A DNA stretch of 31,829 nucleotides. It comes from a virus. A program made the position numbers and the translations under genes. The notes below the pieces were generated by a model. That model was not told the origin of the DNA. It saw only the letters and a list, made by a program, of their open reading frames with translations, and did no database searches. The DNA is taken from the IMG/VR virus record IMGVR_UViG_3300024346_000306, positions 1 through 31,829 of that record; one strand, written 5' to 3'. Within the stretch, counting starts at the first letter, position 1. Every line of letters starts with the position of its first letter. Below, piece after piece: positions 8,001 through 14,440 of the stretch.

Positions 8001-9296
8001 GCGCAGGCAGCCGTTGTTGCAGAAGCTCAGGCAGCAAAAGCATCGGCTGACGCTGTAAAAGCATCGGCTGACGCTGCCCAGGCAAATAAAGATGCTTTGA
8101 TTAAAAACGCAAATGATGCTTTCTCCGCCTTACAACGGTCAGTTGACGCTCAGAAGAAAATTTTACAGGATGCATACAATGATCAATCTAAGTTGTTGCG
8201 TAATCAATCGCAGATAGCAACGAGTTCATTGCAAAATATCAAATCCGTATTTACATTGTTAAGTAGTTCTTTATCCTCGTTAGTACCACTGAGCCGCTCA
8301 GCAGGTAAAGACATTTTGAATACCGCCCTTTCACTGTCTAATTCTGGGGGTTCATTAAAAGATTTTCCAGGTTTAAGTGATGCATTGCAGGCAGTTGCAA
8401 AACCTAGCGAGGATTTATTCGTAAGTTTTGCAGACTGGCAGAAAGATCAAAAACTTACAGCGAACACAGTATCTCAATTAAAAGATAATGCTAGTGCTCA
8501 AGTAGGCGTGGCAGAACTAACTTTAAATGCTATTAACGATACTATTAAAGTGCTTGATGAAAATCACGATGTAGATATTTCAAATTTAAATAGGACTATC
8601 GAACTTGCTAAATCTCAGATCAATGCAATTAATAAGGTAGATGATTCGGTAGTTAGTATACATACCGCGTTAAGTAACTTAGCAGATGTCATCCTGGGAA
8701 TTAGGAAGACTGGTCTGTCTACTACTTCAAGTAATGATACTAGCCCAGAAATTCAATCTGCTAAATTAAATGCCGATATTAAAAAGTACGCAAGTAATAG
8801 TGCAAAGGATAGTTATTATTTTATTCCTGGGGTAAATGATTTTAATGCCAAAATGCAAAATGCTAAAAACCTATCTAAGCAGTTAGGTTCTTTTGATCCT
8901 GCTAAATTTGGAACAGCCGAATTAGCGCTGTTGAATACTACAGGTCGTGATGTAAAGTACTGGAAAGATGTGCAAAATCAGTTTGATGCAGGTTTAGGTC
9001 CTCGTGCAAGTTTTGCAGTTGGAACAAATTTTGTGCGTAGAGACATGGACGCTAGGATTCATGCTGGTGAGAGAATCATGCCTGCAGCGGATAACAGAGA
9101 ATTAATGCAAAGACTTAGAGATCCATCTAAAGGAGAACTGCTTGAAGAACTTCGGGCTACTCGTGAAGATAATCGACAAATGCGTATGATGATGGAGTCT
9201 CATCTTTATGCAATAGCGAAAGGGGTTAAAATGACTTCAGAATCACTAGATGATGTTATTGTTGGTGGACGTTCAATTAAAACAACGGCGGCTTAA
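5040..9296 (+). CDS. Tail tape measure protein
   Basis: About 1418 residues, the largest protein here; its length sets tail length, by the usual 0.15 nm per residue roughly 210 nm. The N-terminus (LEIQLLADIARLQQDMDKASSVV) is the common helical start, followed by hydrophobic stretches near residues 40-60 and 260-300 that may enter the host membrane. Around residues 515-580 the segment DTKKMWESVDKTAHDVFVSI and its continuation resembles the lambda gpH C-terminal family, followed by a Gly/Ser-rich region. A long Ala-rich coiled coil spans about 975-1045. The C-terminus has the frequent HAGERIMPAADN motif. An in-frame GTG at 5034 is possible, but GAGG at 5031-5034 is correctly spaced for the ATG at 5040. 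Confidence 0.93.
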   Translation: MIAGSLEIQLLADIARLQQDMDKASSVVGGAMGKISSSVSTATKLLGGLAAGLSVAAFSSWIRGAIDAADAASKLSAKTGVAVKDLAGLQLAYSLGGAEGDAFAKSMTKLSVAMVEGNKGLAQLGIKTKTVSGEFLSTKDVLYSVADLFSNLEDGAFKTAKAVEIFGKSGADLIPLLNGGSAAFKEMDAMAQKLGLTISESTAKRAEEFNDTLELVRLGSQGVARGIAAELLPTLTNLATSFLGSMTEGDKLKNTADFLANGLKILYSVAVGVVEIFSTLGKTIGATAAAIVATLSGDFKLAASIAREASKDIGNGWLDSAKAISTAWEGSANVVVLAQAKLMKSTKFVTEDMVAAVKAVSQVKDEFEKLYAKIQGKDQGVDSDYEKNLTILNRAYEEDILTLDEYMKLVLKYNSQQKVNIDLAKKEADEIEALKNAIDKQNDSAKSMLATIQFETKLLGLNSIQRAEANALRQLESAGVVEGTEAYINYAEAIKEASIGKVIVEEQIKANSDQLADTKKMWESVDKTAHDVFVSIFNGGKSAFDRLRDTLKSGLLDMLYQMTVKKWVLNIASNITGGGGSLLQAAGSSSSGGGSMLSSVGSLLGSGGAIGNFAGGFTSGLSSFGSLAATSGNLSAGFTALGAGNISGGLGSLAGTLGPYALAAVAISQIIKNTKGETRGGGQYGYSFDGTVQNNRRPGLSVNASPGSVAFLEGPSGGELGGDAVRTAIAATVQGINATLKAVGSSAALTGFQAALETSGKGRGGVFAGGMLNTGVAFGESGSGDNYRGTLFEKSSSQSPDAKTALANFSLDLKQATIQALQAAVDLPKSISEQLRGINAESLADDATNKLLGAINSQIVAVTEFRDAIATLPFVGLRDLSFDTADALLKFTGGIQGISSQLASFDKNFYNEAERATKQSEEVTKQMTNLGFSSIKTKEEFRSLIEGMSVTDEASAKTFASLLAVSDAFAQVSDRANDSAKAIAEAQAQAAVVAEAQAAKASADAVKASADAAQANKDALIKNANDAFSALQRSVDAQKKILQDAYNDQSKLLRNQSQIATSSLQNIKSVFTLLSSSLSSLVPLSRSAGKDILNTALSLSNSGGSLKDFPGLSDALQAVAKPSEDLFVSFADWQKDQKLTANTVSQLKDNASAQVGVAELTLNAINDTIKVLDENHDVDISNLNRTIELAKSQINAINKVDDSVVSIHTALSNLADVILGIRKTGLSTTSSNDTSPEIQSAKLNADIKKYASNSAKDSYYFIPGVNDFNAKMQNAKNLSKQLGSFDPAKFGTAELALLNTTGRDVKYWKDVQNQFDAGLGPRASFAVGTNFVRRDMDARIHAGERIMPAADNRELMQRLRDPSKGELLEELRATREDNRQMRMMMESHLYAIAKGVKMTSESLDDVIVGGRSIKTTAA

Positions 9297-10442
9297 ATGG
9301 TAATAATTGACCCTATTGCAATTACCGACCTAGTACTGACTAGCACGAATGTTGCGGAGACTGATTATGCTGCTTACAACAGCGGTACATCTTATGCCTT
9401 AGGTGACAAAGTCATTTTGACTACTGCGACCTCTACGGTCACATTTTCTATCGCTTCACCGTGCGTAGTTACATGGGCAGCTAACGGTTTAGCTGATAGG
9501 ACTCCAATCTATTTTACGTCTAGTGGTAATCTGCCATCAGGCATCGTATCAGGTACCCAGTACTATGTTGTTGCTGTTGATACAGACACTTTCCAATTAA
9601 GTACAACACTTGGGGGTGCGTCTTTAACTACAAGCGGGAGTCAAAGCGGTACTCATACTGCCGTTGCTCAAATTCATAAAATATTCGAATCCCTTCAAGC
9701 CGCAAACACGGCCCATTATCCTTCTGCTGCGGCCAGCTCAACTTGGTGGCAAGATAATGGATCAACCAACGCTAGAAAAATGTTTGATACTGCCAGTAGT
9801 ACTCAAACAGCTAATAGTTCTAGTATTGTGGTTACACTTGATCCGGTTGTAATTGTAAATGCAATTTATCTCGGTGGGGTTGAGGCGGATTCAGTGACTG
9901 TAACTGTAACCGATGATATTGAGGGGGTTGTCTATACTGTGACTCAATCGATGGTTATGTCGAATTCAAACAGTAGTTTTTGGAATTGGTATTTCAAAAG
10001 ACTTAAGTATAAAATGGTATTTGTATCGACTCAGTTGCCAAGTTATATCAACGCAACAATTACGGTTACAATCACTAAAACAGGCGGTGTTGCAAAATGT
10101 GGTATGATTGCTTTAGGAACCATAGAAGAGGTAGGCCTTAGCCAGTACGGGGTTGGTTTAGACATAAAAGATTATTCTACAACCCAATTTAATTTTGATG
10201 GTTCTAGTACTACTACTGAACGAGGTTTTGTGAAACGCATGTCAGTGGATGTTGTTTTAAATAACGATGTCATCGATTCTGTTTATAATACCCTTGTTCA
10301 ATTTCGACAAAAGAACGTAGTGTGGGTTGGAAGTGAACTGTACGAGGGCACCATTGTTTACGGAAAATTCTCAAGTTTTAAAAATGTCATTCCAGACCCG
10401 TCTTGTTCTAAAATGGCTCTACAAATTGATGGAGTAATTTAA
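9297..10442 (+). CDS. Tail-tip protein with inserted beta domain
   Basis: A 381-residue protein starting DLVLTSTNVAETDYAAYNSGTSYALGDKVI, a pattern seen in many phage virion proteins encoded just after the tape measure. The YALGDKV...IFESLQAANTAHYP element resembles a small carbohydrate-binding fold. It is split by an insert (about residues 44-125) with the signature VTWAANGLADRTPIYFTSSG ... GTQYYVVAVDTDTFQLS, a mobile beta domain found in various phage tail proteins. The rest is beta-rich and ends with a conserved-looking VVWVGSELYEGTIVYGKF. It probably sits at the tail tip (distal tail/minor tail position). It abuts the tape measure stop and overlaps the next gene by one base. Confidence 0.65.
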   Translation: MVIIDPIAITDLVLTSTNVAETDYAAYNSGTSYALGDKVILTTATSTVTFSIASPCVVTWAANGLADRTPIYFTSSGNLPSGIVSGTQYYVVAVDTDTFQLSTTLGGASLTTSGSQSGTHTAVAQIHKIFESLQAANTAHYPSAAASSTWWQDNGSTNARKMFDTASSTQTANSSSIVVTLDPVVIVNAIYLGGVEADSVTVTVTDDIEGVVYTVTQSMVMSNSNSSFWNWYFKRLKYKMVFVSTQLPSYINATITVTITKTGGVAKCGMIALGTIEEVGLSQYGVGLDIKDYSTTQFNFDGSSTTTERGFVKRMSVDVVLNNDVIDSVYNTLVQFRQKNVVWVGSELYEGTIVYGKFSSFKNVIPDPSCSKMALQIDGVI

Positions 10443-11515
10443 TGGCCCTAACACCACCGACCACAGCTCCTTTAAGGACAATGAGTCAAACGGATTTTGA
10501 TGCTGCTGTAGCTGCTCGAATTGCGTGGGACACAACTAACGTTAGTGAACTTACCGCATTTCAAGCAGCACTTACATCAATTGCAGCCGGTACCGCATTT
10601 GCAATTCCTTACACGTTCAGCACGACGACAACTGACAGCGATCCAGGTGCGGGATTTTTAAGACTTAGTAGTGCAACACAAAATGCCTCAACGGTTATTC
10701 GAGCAGATTTAGCAGGAGCTGACGGTTCAACATGGACGTCTGTAATAGACACATTTGACGACTCGACAAGTGCGATTAAAGGACAAATACTGCTAGTCAA
10801 ATTAGGTGATGCTACAAAGTGGCTCGCGTTCAACGTGACAGCACTTGCATCACCATCCGGCTATAAAAATCTTACTGTTACTAACGTTGCGTCTAGCGCG
10901 GCAAGCCCATTTGCTAATAACGATTCCCTAGTGATGAAATTCACTCGGAACGGGGATAAGGGTGATACAGGTCCGACAGGCACAGCATTCAAGCCTGTTA
11001 TGGTGGCAAATAAATATTACGGTTATCCATTTATTGAAGCATCATTTGCAGGAACAGAAGTTGCTGACCGAATGTATGCTGTGCCTATTTATATCCCTAA
11101 TGCTTGCACTATAACCAAAATTGGCATAGAGCAAACTACTGGTGTTGCAGGTAATTGCAGATTGGGCATTTATAATATGGGTAGTGACGCACTACCCTCA
11201 ACCTTACTTTTAGACGCGGGGGTTGTTACTACTACTGCTACTGCAGAAAAAGAAATTACAATATCCCAAAGTATGAGCCAGGGCTGGTATTTTCTAGTTG
11301 CTCTATTTGATGCGGGGGGTGCATCAGCCACTACGCGACGGATTAGTACATGCTCCAACGGTGGATTTATATTTGGCGGGGATTCGGCCGCCGGAACTGT
11401 TACAGCTAATGCCCCATACGTTGCACAAACTTATGGGGCATTGCCGGGTACTTTTGGGACACCAACTCTTGCCAACATAGCGGCTGCGCACCCGCTATTA
11501 TGGGTAAGAATATAA
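10442..11515 (+). CDS. Tail fibre-like protein with collagen-like linker
   Basis: 357 residues. The N-terminal half is Ala/Thr-rich (SQTDFDAAVAARIAWDTTN), the middle holds a short collagen-like joint, GDKGDTGPTG (about residues 171-180), and the C-terminal half is a beta-sandwich-like domain (YYGYPFIEASFAGTEVADRMYAVPIYIPNACTITKIGIE cut by turns) that resembles receptor-binding tips of phage fibres. Collagen-like triplets usually trimerise such fibres. It lies between a tail-tip protein and a DUF4376 protein, consistent with host recognition. Which receptor is bound cannot be seen. Confidence 0.68.
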   Translation: MALTPPTTAPLRTMSQTDFDAAVAARIAWDTTNVSELTAFQAALTSIAAGTAFAIPYTFSTTTTDSDPGAGFLRLSSATQNASTVIRADLAGADGSTWTSVIDTFDDSTSAIKGQILLVKLGDATKWLAFNVTALASPSGYKNLTVTNVASSAASPFANNDSLVMKFTRNGDKGDTGPTGTAFKPVMVANKYYGYPFIEASFAGTEVADRMYAVPIYIPNACTITKIGIEQTTGVAGNCRLGIYNMGSDALPSTLLLDAGVVTTTATAEKEITISQSMSQGWYFLVALFDAGGASATTRRISTCSNGGFIFGGDSAAGTVTANAPYVAQTYGALPGTFGTPTLANIAAAHPLLWVRI

Positions 11516-11517
11516 CT

Positions 11518-11946
11518 ATGGGAAAATATCAATTATTTGACGGTGCGGGTAACGTTATTCAGTCTATCGACTATGGTGATCCCATAGTCGATATAGCTCT
11601 TGAAAAATCTAAAAAGAATGCGCAGATTGATTTGTGGAGGGTTGCTGCAAACTCATCCACGTTTACGCACGCGGGAAAAATATTTTCATGTTCTGATTTA
11701 TCAAAATGGGATATCAACCTAGTTGCAGGAAGTATTGCATTAACTAGTGATTTTCCTGCTGACTTTCCGATGCAATGGAAGGCTACAGACAAAACGTACT
11801 TACAACTCGCTAATGTGGATGCATTCAAAGCATTTTATGCTTCAATGGTTGCACAAGGTACAGCTAACTTTATTCGCTCAGAACAACTCAAAGCAGAACT
11901 CACAGTAGCATCGACCCCTAATGAAATTGACGCAATAACCTGGTAA
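11518..11946 (+). CDS. DUF4376 tail-associated protein
   Basis: 142 residues from the ATG at 11518; an in-frame ATG at 11500 overlaps the previous gene but lacks a ribosome binding site, whereas GGGTAAG (11502-11508) fits 11518. The body shows the DUF4376 pattern: LWRVAANSSTFTHAGKIFSC, DLSKWDI, WKATDKTYLQLANVDAFKAFY, then a helix and a C-terminal STPNEIDAITW. The family occurs beside phage tail fibres and is sometimes assumed to assist their assembly; no catalytic residues are apparent. Confidence 0.72.
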   Translation: MGKYQLFDGAGNVIQSIDYGDPIVDIALEKSKKNAQIDLWRVAANSSTFTHAGKIFSCSDLSKWDINLVAGSIALTSDFPADFPMQWKATDKTYLQLANVDAFKAFYASMVAQGTANFIRSEQLKAELTVASTPNEIDAITW

Positions 11947-11950
11947 AACT

Positions 11951-12427
11951 ATGGATATAGCCACTGTCAGATTCACTACAAAATGGCCCCCTAATCCAAC
12001 AAGCCCTATCATTGCGAGGCTTGGTGGTTCAAAAGTCTTCTCTCATTGTATGACCATCATTGACGGGGTGGCCACAGAAGCAACAATGATTCATGGTTGC
12101 CGGAACGTACCTGTTGATATAGCAATGCAAGGTGTAGCAAAATATCAGGACATGTACGTACCTATACCTAATAAGGCGGGCGCAATAGCCTTTGGTGAAG
12201 ATCAAGAAGGTAAGGATTACGATTTTGCAGGAGCATTCGGCCTACCATTTTTAGCGTCGGACAATTGGGACGACTGGAATAAATGGTGGTGTTCTGAGAT
12301 TACGTTTATGCAATTGGCCATGGGTGGTACATGGATATTAGATCCGATTGTGTGTACTCGTGTTGCGCCGATCCATATATTGATGTGTAATTATCCAAAA
12401 TCAGAAATAATAACAGTAAGTAGTTGA
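11951..12427 (+). CDS. Permuted papain-fold (NlpC/P60-like) hydrolase
   Basis: 158 residues with circularly permuted papain-fold order: His first (SHCMTIIDG, H32), then YDFAGAFGLPF and the Cys in KWWCSE (C114). This YDxxG...W[WF]CSE arrangement is typical of YiiX/YaeF-like and lecithin:retinol acyltransferase-related phage hydrolases, which can cleave peptide or amide bonds in cell wall. It lies after the tail genes and before the lysis cassette, so it may help the tail cross the wall or act in lysis. The fold assignment is fairly secure; the substrate is unknown. Confidence 0.66.
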   Translation: MDIATVRFTTKWPPNPTSPIIARLGGSKVFSHCMTIIDGVATEATMIHGCRNVPVDIAMQGVAKYQDMYVPIPNKAGAIAFGEDQEGKDYDFAGAFGLPFLASDNWDDWNKWWCSEITFMQLAMGGTWILDPIVCTRVAPIHILMCNYPKSEIITVSS

Positions 12428-12452
12428 AGGGACGCGACTACGCACTGTTCAT

Positions 12453-12484
12453 AGGAGGTATCTGCCCGGATAAATAATTTTTTC
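12453..12484 (+). terminator. Orphan Shine-Dalgarno and weak terminator-like element
   Basis: In the 111-bp gap, a perfect AGGAGGT (12453-12459) is followed by no start codon at proper distance. A short TATC/GATA hairpin (12459-12472) precedes six T (12478-12483). It may be a weak terminator between tail and lysis genes, or the remnant of a lost small gene. Confidence 0.3.
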
Positions 12485-12538
12485 AGAGTGTGATACTATA
12501 TACTAAATAGTAATTAGTTTTGTTAATATAAAAATACT

Positions 12539-12889
12539 ATGAAAAACGCCGATAACCTTGATAGCAAAAAAATCAACCATCGCATCGGGGCCTTTATGCA
12601 TAAAGTACTTACCGTGGTAGGGGAGAAATTCCTGCAAATAATTGCTACATTACTAGCTTCAGCTATTGTTGCTGGTGTCTCTATCATGTGGAGGCTATCA
12701 AGCATGGTAGAAAATCATGAAGTCAGGCTCCAGTCAATTGAAGCAAAGTATGTTTCAATTGATAAAATGAAAAATATGGAGTTGATTGCTGTCGGTGCAA
12801 AAGACGCCGTCGTCGAACTCAAACATGTAATTGAAAAATTTAGTGATAAATTAGACCGAGTAGTAGAACGTGCATCGGATAAAAAATGA
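12539..12889 (+). CDS. Single-pass membrane protein with coiled-coil tail (lysis cassette)
   Basis: 116 residues: a basic N-terminus, one hydrophobic segment (about residues 32-53, FLQIIATLLASAIVAGVSIMW), then a charged helical tail (VENHEVRLQSIEAKYVSIDKMKNM, to KFSDKLDRVVERASDKK) likely to form a coiled coil. It overlaps the endolysin start by four bases, so it belongs to the lysis unit. It could be a pinholin-like, antiholin or spanin-related component; no lipobox or signal-peptidase site is seen. The ribosome binding site is poor, and ATG 12596 is an alternative start just before the membrane segment. Confidence 0.6.
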   Translation: MKNADNLDSKKINHRIGAFMHKVLTVVGEKFLQIIATLLASAIVAGVSIMWRLSSMVENHEVRLQSIEAKYVSIDKMKNMELIAVGAKDAVVELKHVIEKFSDKLDRVVERASDKK

Positions 12890-13377
12890 TCTATTCAGCC
12901 TCATTTTCTTCTTGCTTTGAAGCGCTTATCGGTAACGAAGGCGGTTATGTTAATAATCCAAATGATCCTGGTGGTGAAACCAGCTGGGGTATCTCCAAGC
13001 GGGCCTATCCCCATTTGAATATTCGATCGCTGACTAAAGATGGTGCAATGGATATTTACTATCGAGATTTTTGGTTAGTTGCCCATTGCGAGAATTTCCA
13101 TCATGCTCTTGCGTTTGAAGTATTTGACGCGGCTGTCAATCATGGAATAACTAAAAGCATCATGTTGTTACAACAGGCTGCTGGGGTTGCTGATGATGGC
13201 CACTTCGGGCCAATTACCAGAAAAGCCGTAGATGCTACACCTCTCAATGATTTGTTGCTTCGTTTTCAAGCGTATAGATTGAAGTTCTATATTAAGCTGT
13301 CGAAATGGGATAGCTTTGGGCGCGGCTGGGTTGACCGTGTTGCAAACAATCTGATTAGAGATAGTAATACTAACTAG
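12886..13377 (+). CDS. Endolysin, glycoside hydrolase 108 muramidase
   Basis: 163 residues with the GH108 signature: LIGNEGGYVNNPNDPGGETSWGIS, where E18 of EGGY is the catalytic acid. The C-terminal half (AAGVADDGHFGPITRKAV) is the small peptidoglycan-binding module (PG_binding_3) that normally follows. The enzyme cuts the glycan strands of peptidoglycan at the end of infection. No signal peptide or SAR helix is visible, so it should need a holin to reach the wall, and one is encoded immediately downstream. The ATG overlaps the preceding stop (ATGA). Confidence 0.92.
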   Translation: MIYSASFSSCFEALIGNEGGYVNNPNDPGGETSWGISKRAYPHLNIRSLTKDGAMDIYYRDFWLVAHCENFHHALAFEVFDAAVNHGITKSIMLLQQAAGVADDGHFGPITRKAVDATPLNDLLLRFQAYRLKFYIKLSKWDSFGRGWVDRVANNLIRDSNTN

Positions 13378-13386
13378 GGGATTAAA

Positions 13387-13815
13387 ATGGACATTATTGG
13401 AATAGGTTCTGTTTTGGATTTTGGTTCTAAAATCATTGAGCGTATTTGGCCTGATCCTGCACAACGAGATGCTGCAAAGCTTGAACTCTTCAAAGCTCAA
13501 CAAGCAGGTGAATTCAAGGAAATAGAGCAAGCCTTTGAAATTGCTAAAAGTCAGATTGGTGTTAATGCTGTTGAGGCTGCAAATCCGAATCCATTTGTAT
13601 CTGGATGGAGACCGTTCATTGGCTGGATTTGCGGTATTGCATTGTTGTATGTGTCCCTTGTTGAACCTACTGCACGGTTTATAGCGACAGTGGTTTATGG
13701 TTATAAAGGTGCTTTTCCAGTCATTGATACAACCATCACCTTTCAACTTTTAGCTGGCTTGCTAGGCTTAGGTGCTATGCGCACTGCTGAAAAGTTTAAA
13801 GGTGTGGCCAAATGA
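13387..13815 (+). CDS. Holin of the 3TM family
   Basis: 142 residues matching the GTA/phage 3TM holin pattern: an N-terminal amphipathic part with IIERIWPDPAQRDAAKLELFKAQQ, the conserved NPFVSGWRPFIGWICGIALLY, then two more hydrophobic segments ending in LLAGLLGLGAMRTAEKF. It forms inner-membrane pores that let the endolysin out. It has a good ribosome binding site (AGGGGATTAAAATG) just after the endolysin stop and overlaps the following small membrane gene by four bases. Confidence 0.87.
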   Translation: MDIIGIGSVLDFGSKIIERIWPDPAQRDAAKLELFKAQQAGEFKEIEQAFEIAKSQIGVNAVEAANPNPFVSGWRPFIGWICGIALLYVSLVEPTARFIATVVYGYKGAFPVIDTTITFQLLAGLLGLGAMRTAEKFKGVAK

Positions 13816-13976
13816 TGAATTTATTTCTATTGCTGGTATTTGTAATAGGCCTCGTTATATTCTTCGATCCCGAGGCCTCATTCGCCAAATGTTTCCGCGG
13901 CCTATTTCTTATGGCCGCTTCAGCCTTAATATTCATACTCACAGGAGTATTCAGTCTTGTACATGACTTGTTCTAG
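13812..13976 (+). CDS. Small two-helix membrane protein after holin
   Basis: A 54-codon gene overlapping the holin stop (ATGATGA). The product MMNLFLLLVFVIGLVIFF...FRGLFLMAASALIFILTGVFSLV has two hydrophobic helices joined by a short polar loop. The coupling and position make it a real member of the lysis operon, perhaps a second holin or antiholin. Its last 26 bases overlap the end of a minus-strand gene, so late and early transcripts converge here. Confidence 0.62.
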   Translation: MMNLFLLLVFVIGLVIFFDPEASFAKCFRGLFLMAASALIFILTGVFSLVHDLF

Positions 13977-14115
13977 ATCTACCTATTCCTTTCAGTTCTT
14001 GAAGTTCTCCATACAATCTACTTACTTCATTAGCGAGTAACACCCTATCCGGGTGTGTTACTTCTTGCCTAAAGTCAGTCATCTTTAACAACAATTCTCG
14101 TATTTGGTTGTTCAT
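13951..14115 (-). CDS. Small 54-aa protein at the end of the minus-strand operon
   Basis: The ATG at 14115 overlaps the stop of the HTH gene by four bases (ATGA), the coupling used throughout this operon. The product MNNQIRELLLKMTDFRQEVT...VLLANEVSRLYGELQELKGI is helical and probably coiled-coil forming. No family is recognised. It converges on and overlaps the last late gene, and a stem-loop lies inside it (14037-14061). Confidence 0.55.
   Translation of the reverse strand: MNNQIRELLLKMTDFRQEVTHPDRVLLANEVSRLYGELQELKGIGRSRTSHVQD
14037..14061. terminator. Stem-loop between converging operons
   Basis: GTAACACCC pairs with GGGTG(TG)TTAC around a TATCC loop, a 9-bp stem with a two-base bulge on one side. 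It lies just past the convergence point of the late plus-strand genes and within the last minus-strand gene. No T-tract follows, so termination there is only possible. Confidence 0.3.
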
Positions 14116-14363
14116 ATTGCACCCCATGATAATATTTCTTTAATGTCTGTGCCTAAACGTTCGTTTACCTTAAGTATCATTTTTGAGTTTATTGCCTCCT
14201 TACCTGCACGCATTCTTGATATTGACGGTTGACATACTTCAAGTTCTATAGAGAGTGCAAAATCATTTGTAAGTCCGAATTTTTCCAGTAGAATATTAAA
14301 AAACCTATTTGGAGTAGGTGTTTTATCTACTGGAAATAAAATTAAGCCTCGACAATTTTTCAT
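14112..14363 (-). CDS. Small HTH DNA-binding protein
   Basis: 83 residues with a Cro/CI-type helix-turn-helix: TNDFALSIELEVCQPSISRMRAG (residues about 32-54), followed by a capping helix (MILKVNERLGTDIKEIL). This ending resembles a family of small regulators common in betaproteobacteria (pattern NDAALxxALEVxxPxISKxR). It is probably a phage transcription regulator. An 8-bp-arm palindrome (14402-14420) lies upstream of its start, fitting autoregulation. It overlaps the downstream 54-aa gene. Confidence 0.68.
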   Translation of the reverse strand: MKNCRGLILFPVDKTPTPNRFFNILLEKFGLTNDFALSIELEVCQPSISRMRAGKEAINSKMILKVNERLGTDIKEILSWGAI

Positions 14364-14401
14364 TTGTATTTAGATCCTGGTGAATAAGTCACTTCATAGA
14401 G

Positions 14402-14420
14402 TTTAATCTTATAGATTAAA
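14402..14420. promoter_or_regulatory. Palindromic operator candidate upstream of the HTH gene
   Basis: TTTAATCT-TAT-AGATTAAA is a perfect 8+3+8 inverted repeat about 40 bp upstream of the HTH gene start. On the minus strand it contains TATAAG, a possible -10 box. It could be a binding site of the adjacent HTH protein. Confidence 0.45.
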
Positions 14421-14440
14421 AATTTTGCTGCCCGCTATTT

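Noticed and set aside
13168-13746. 192-aa minus-strand frame opposite endolysin and holin
   Set aside because: It is antisense to two clear genes with known families, and its translation has no recognisable pattern.
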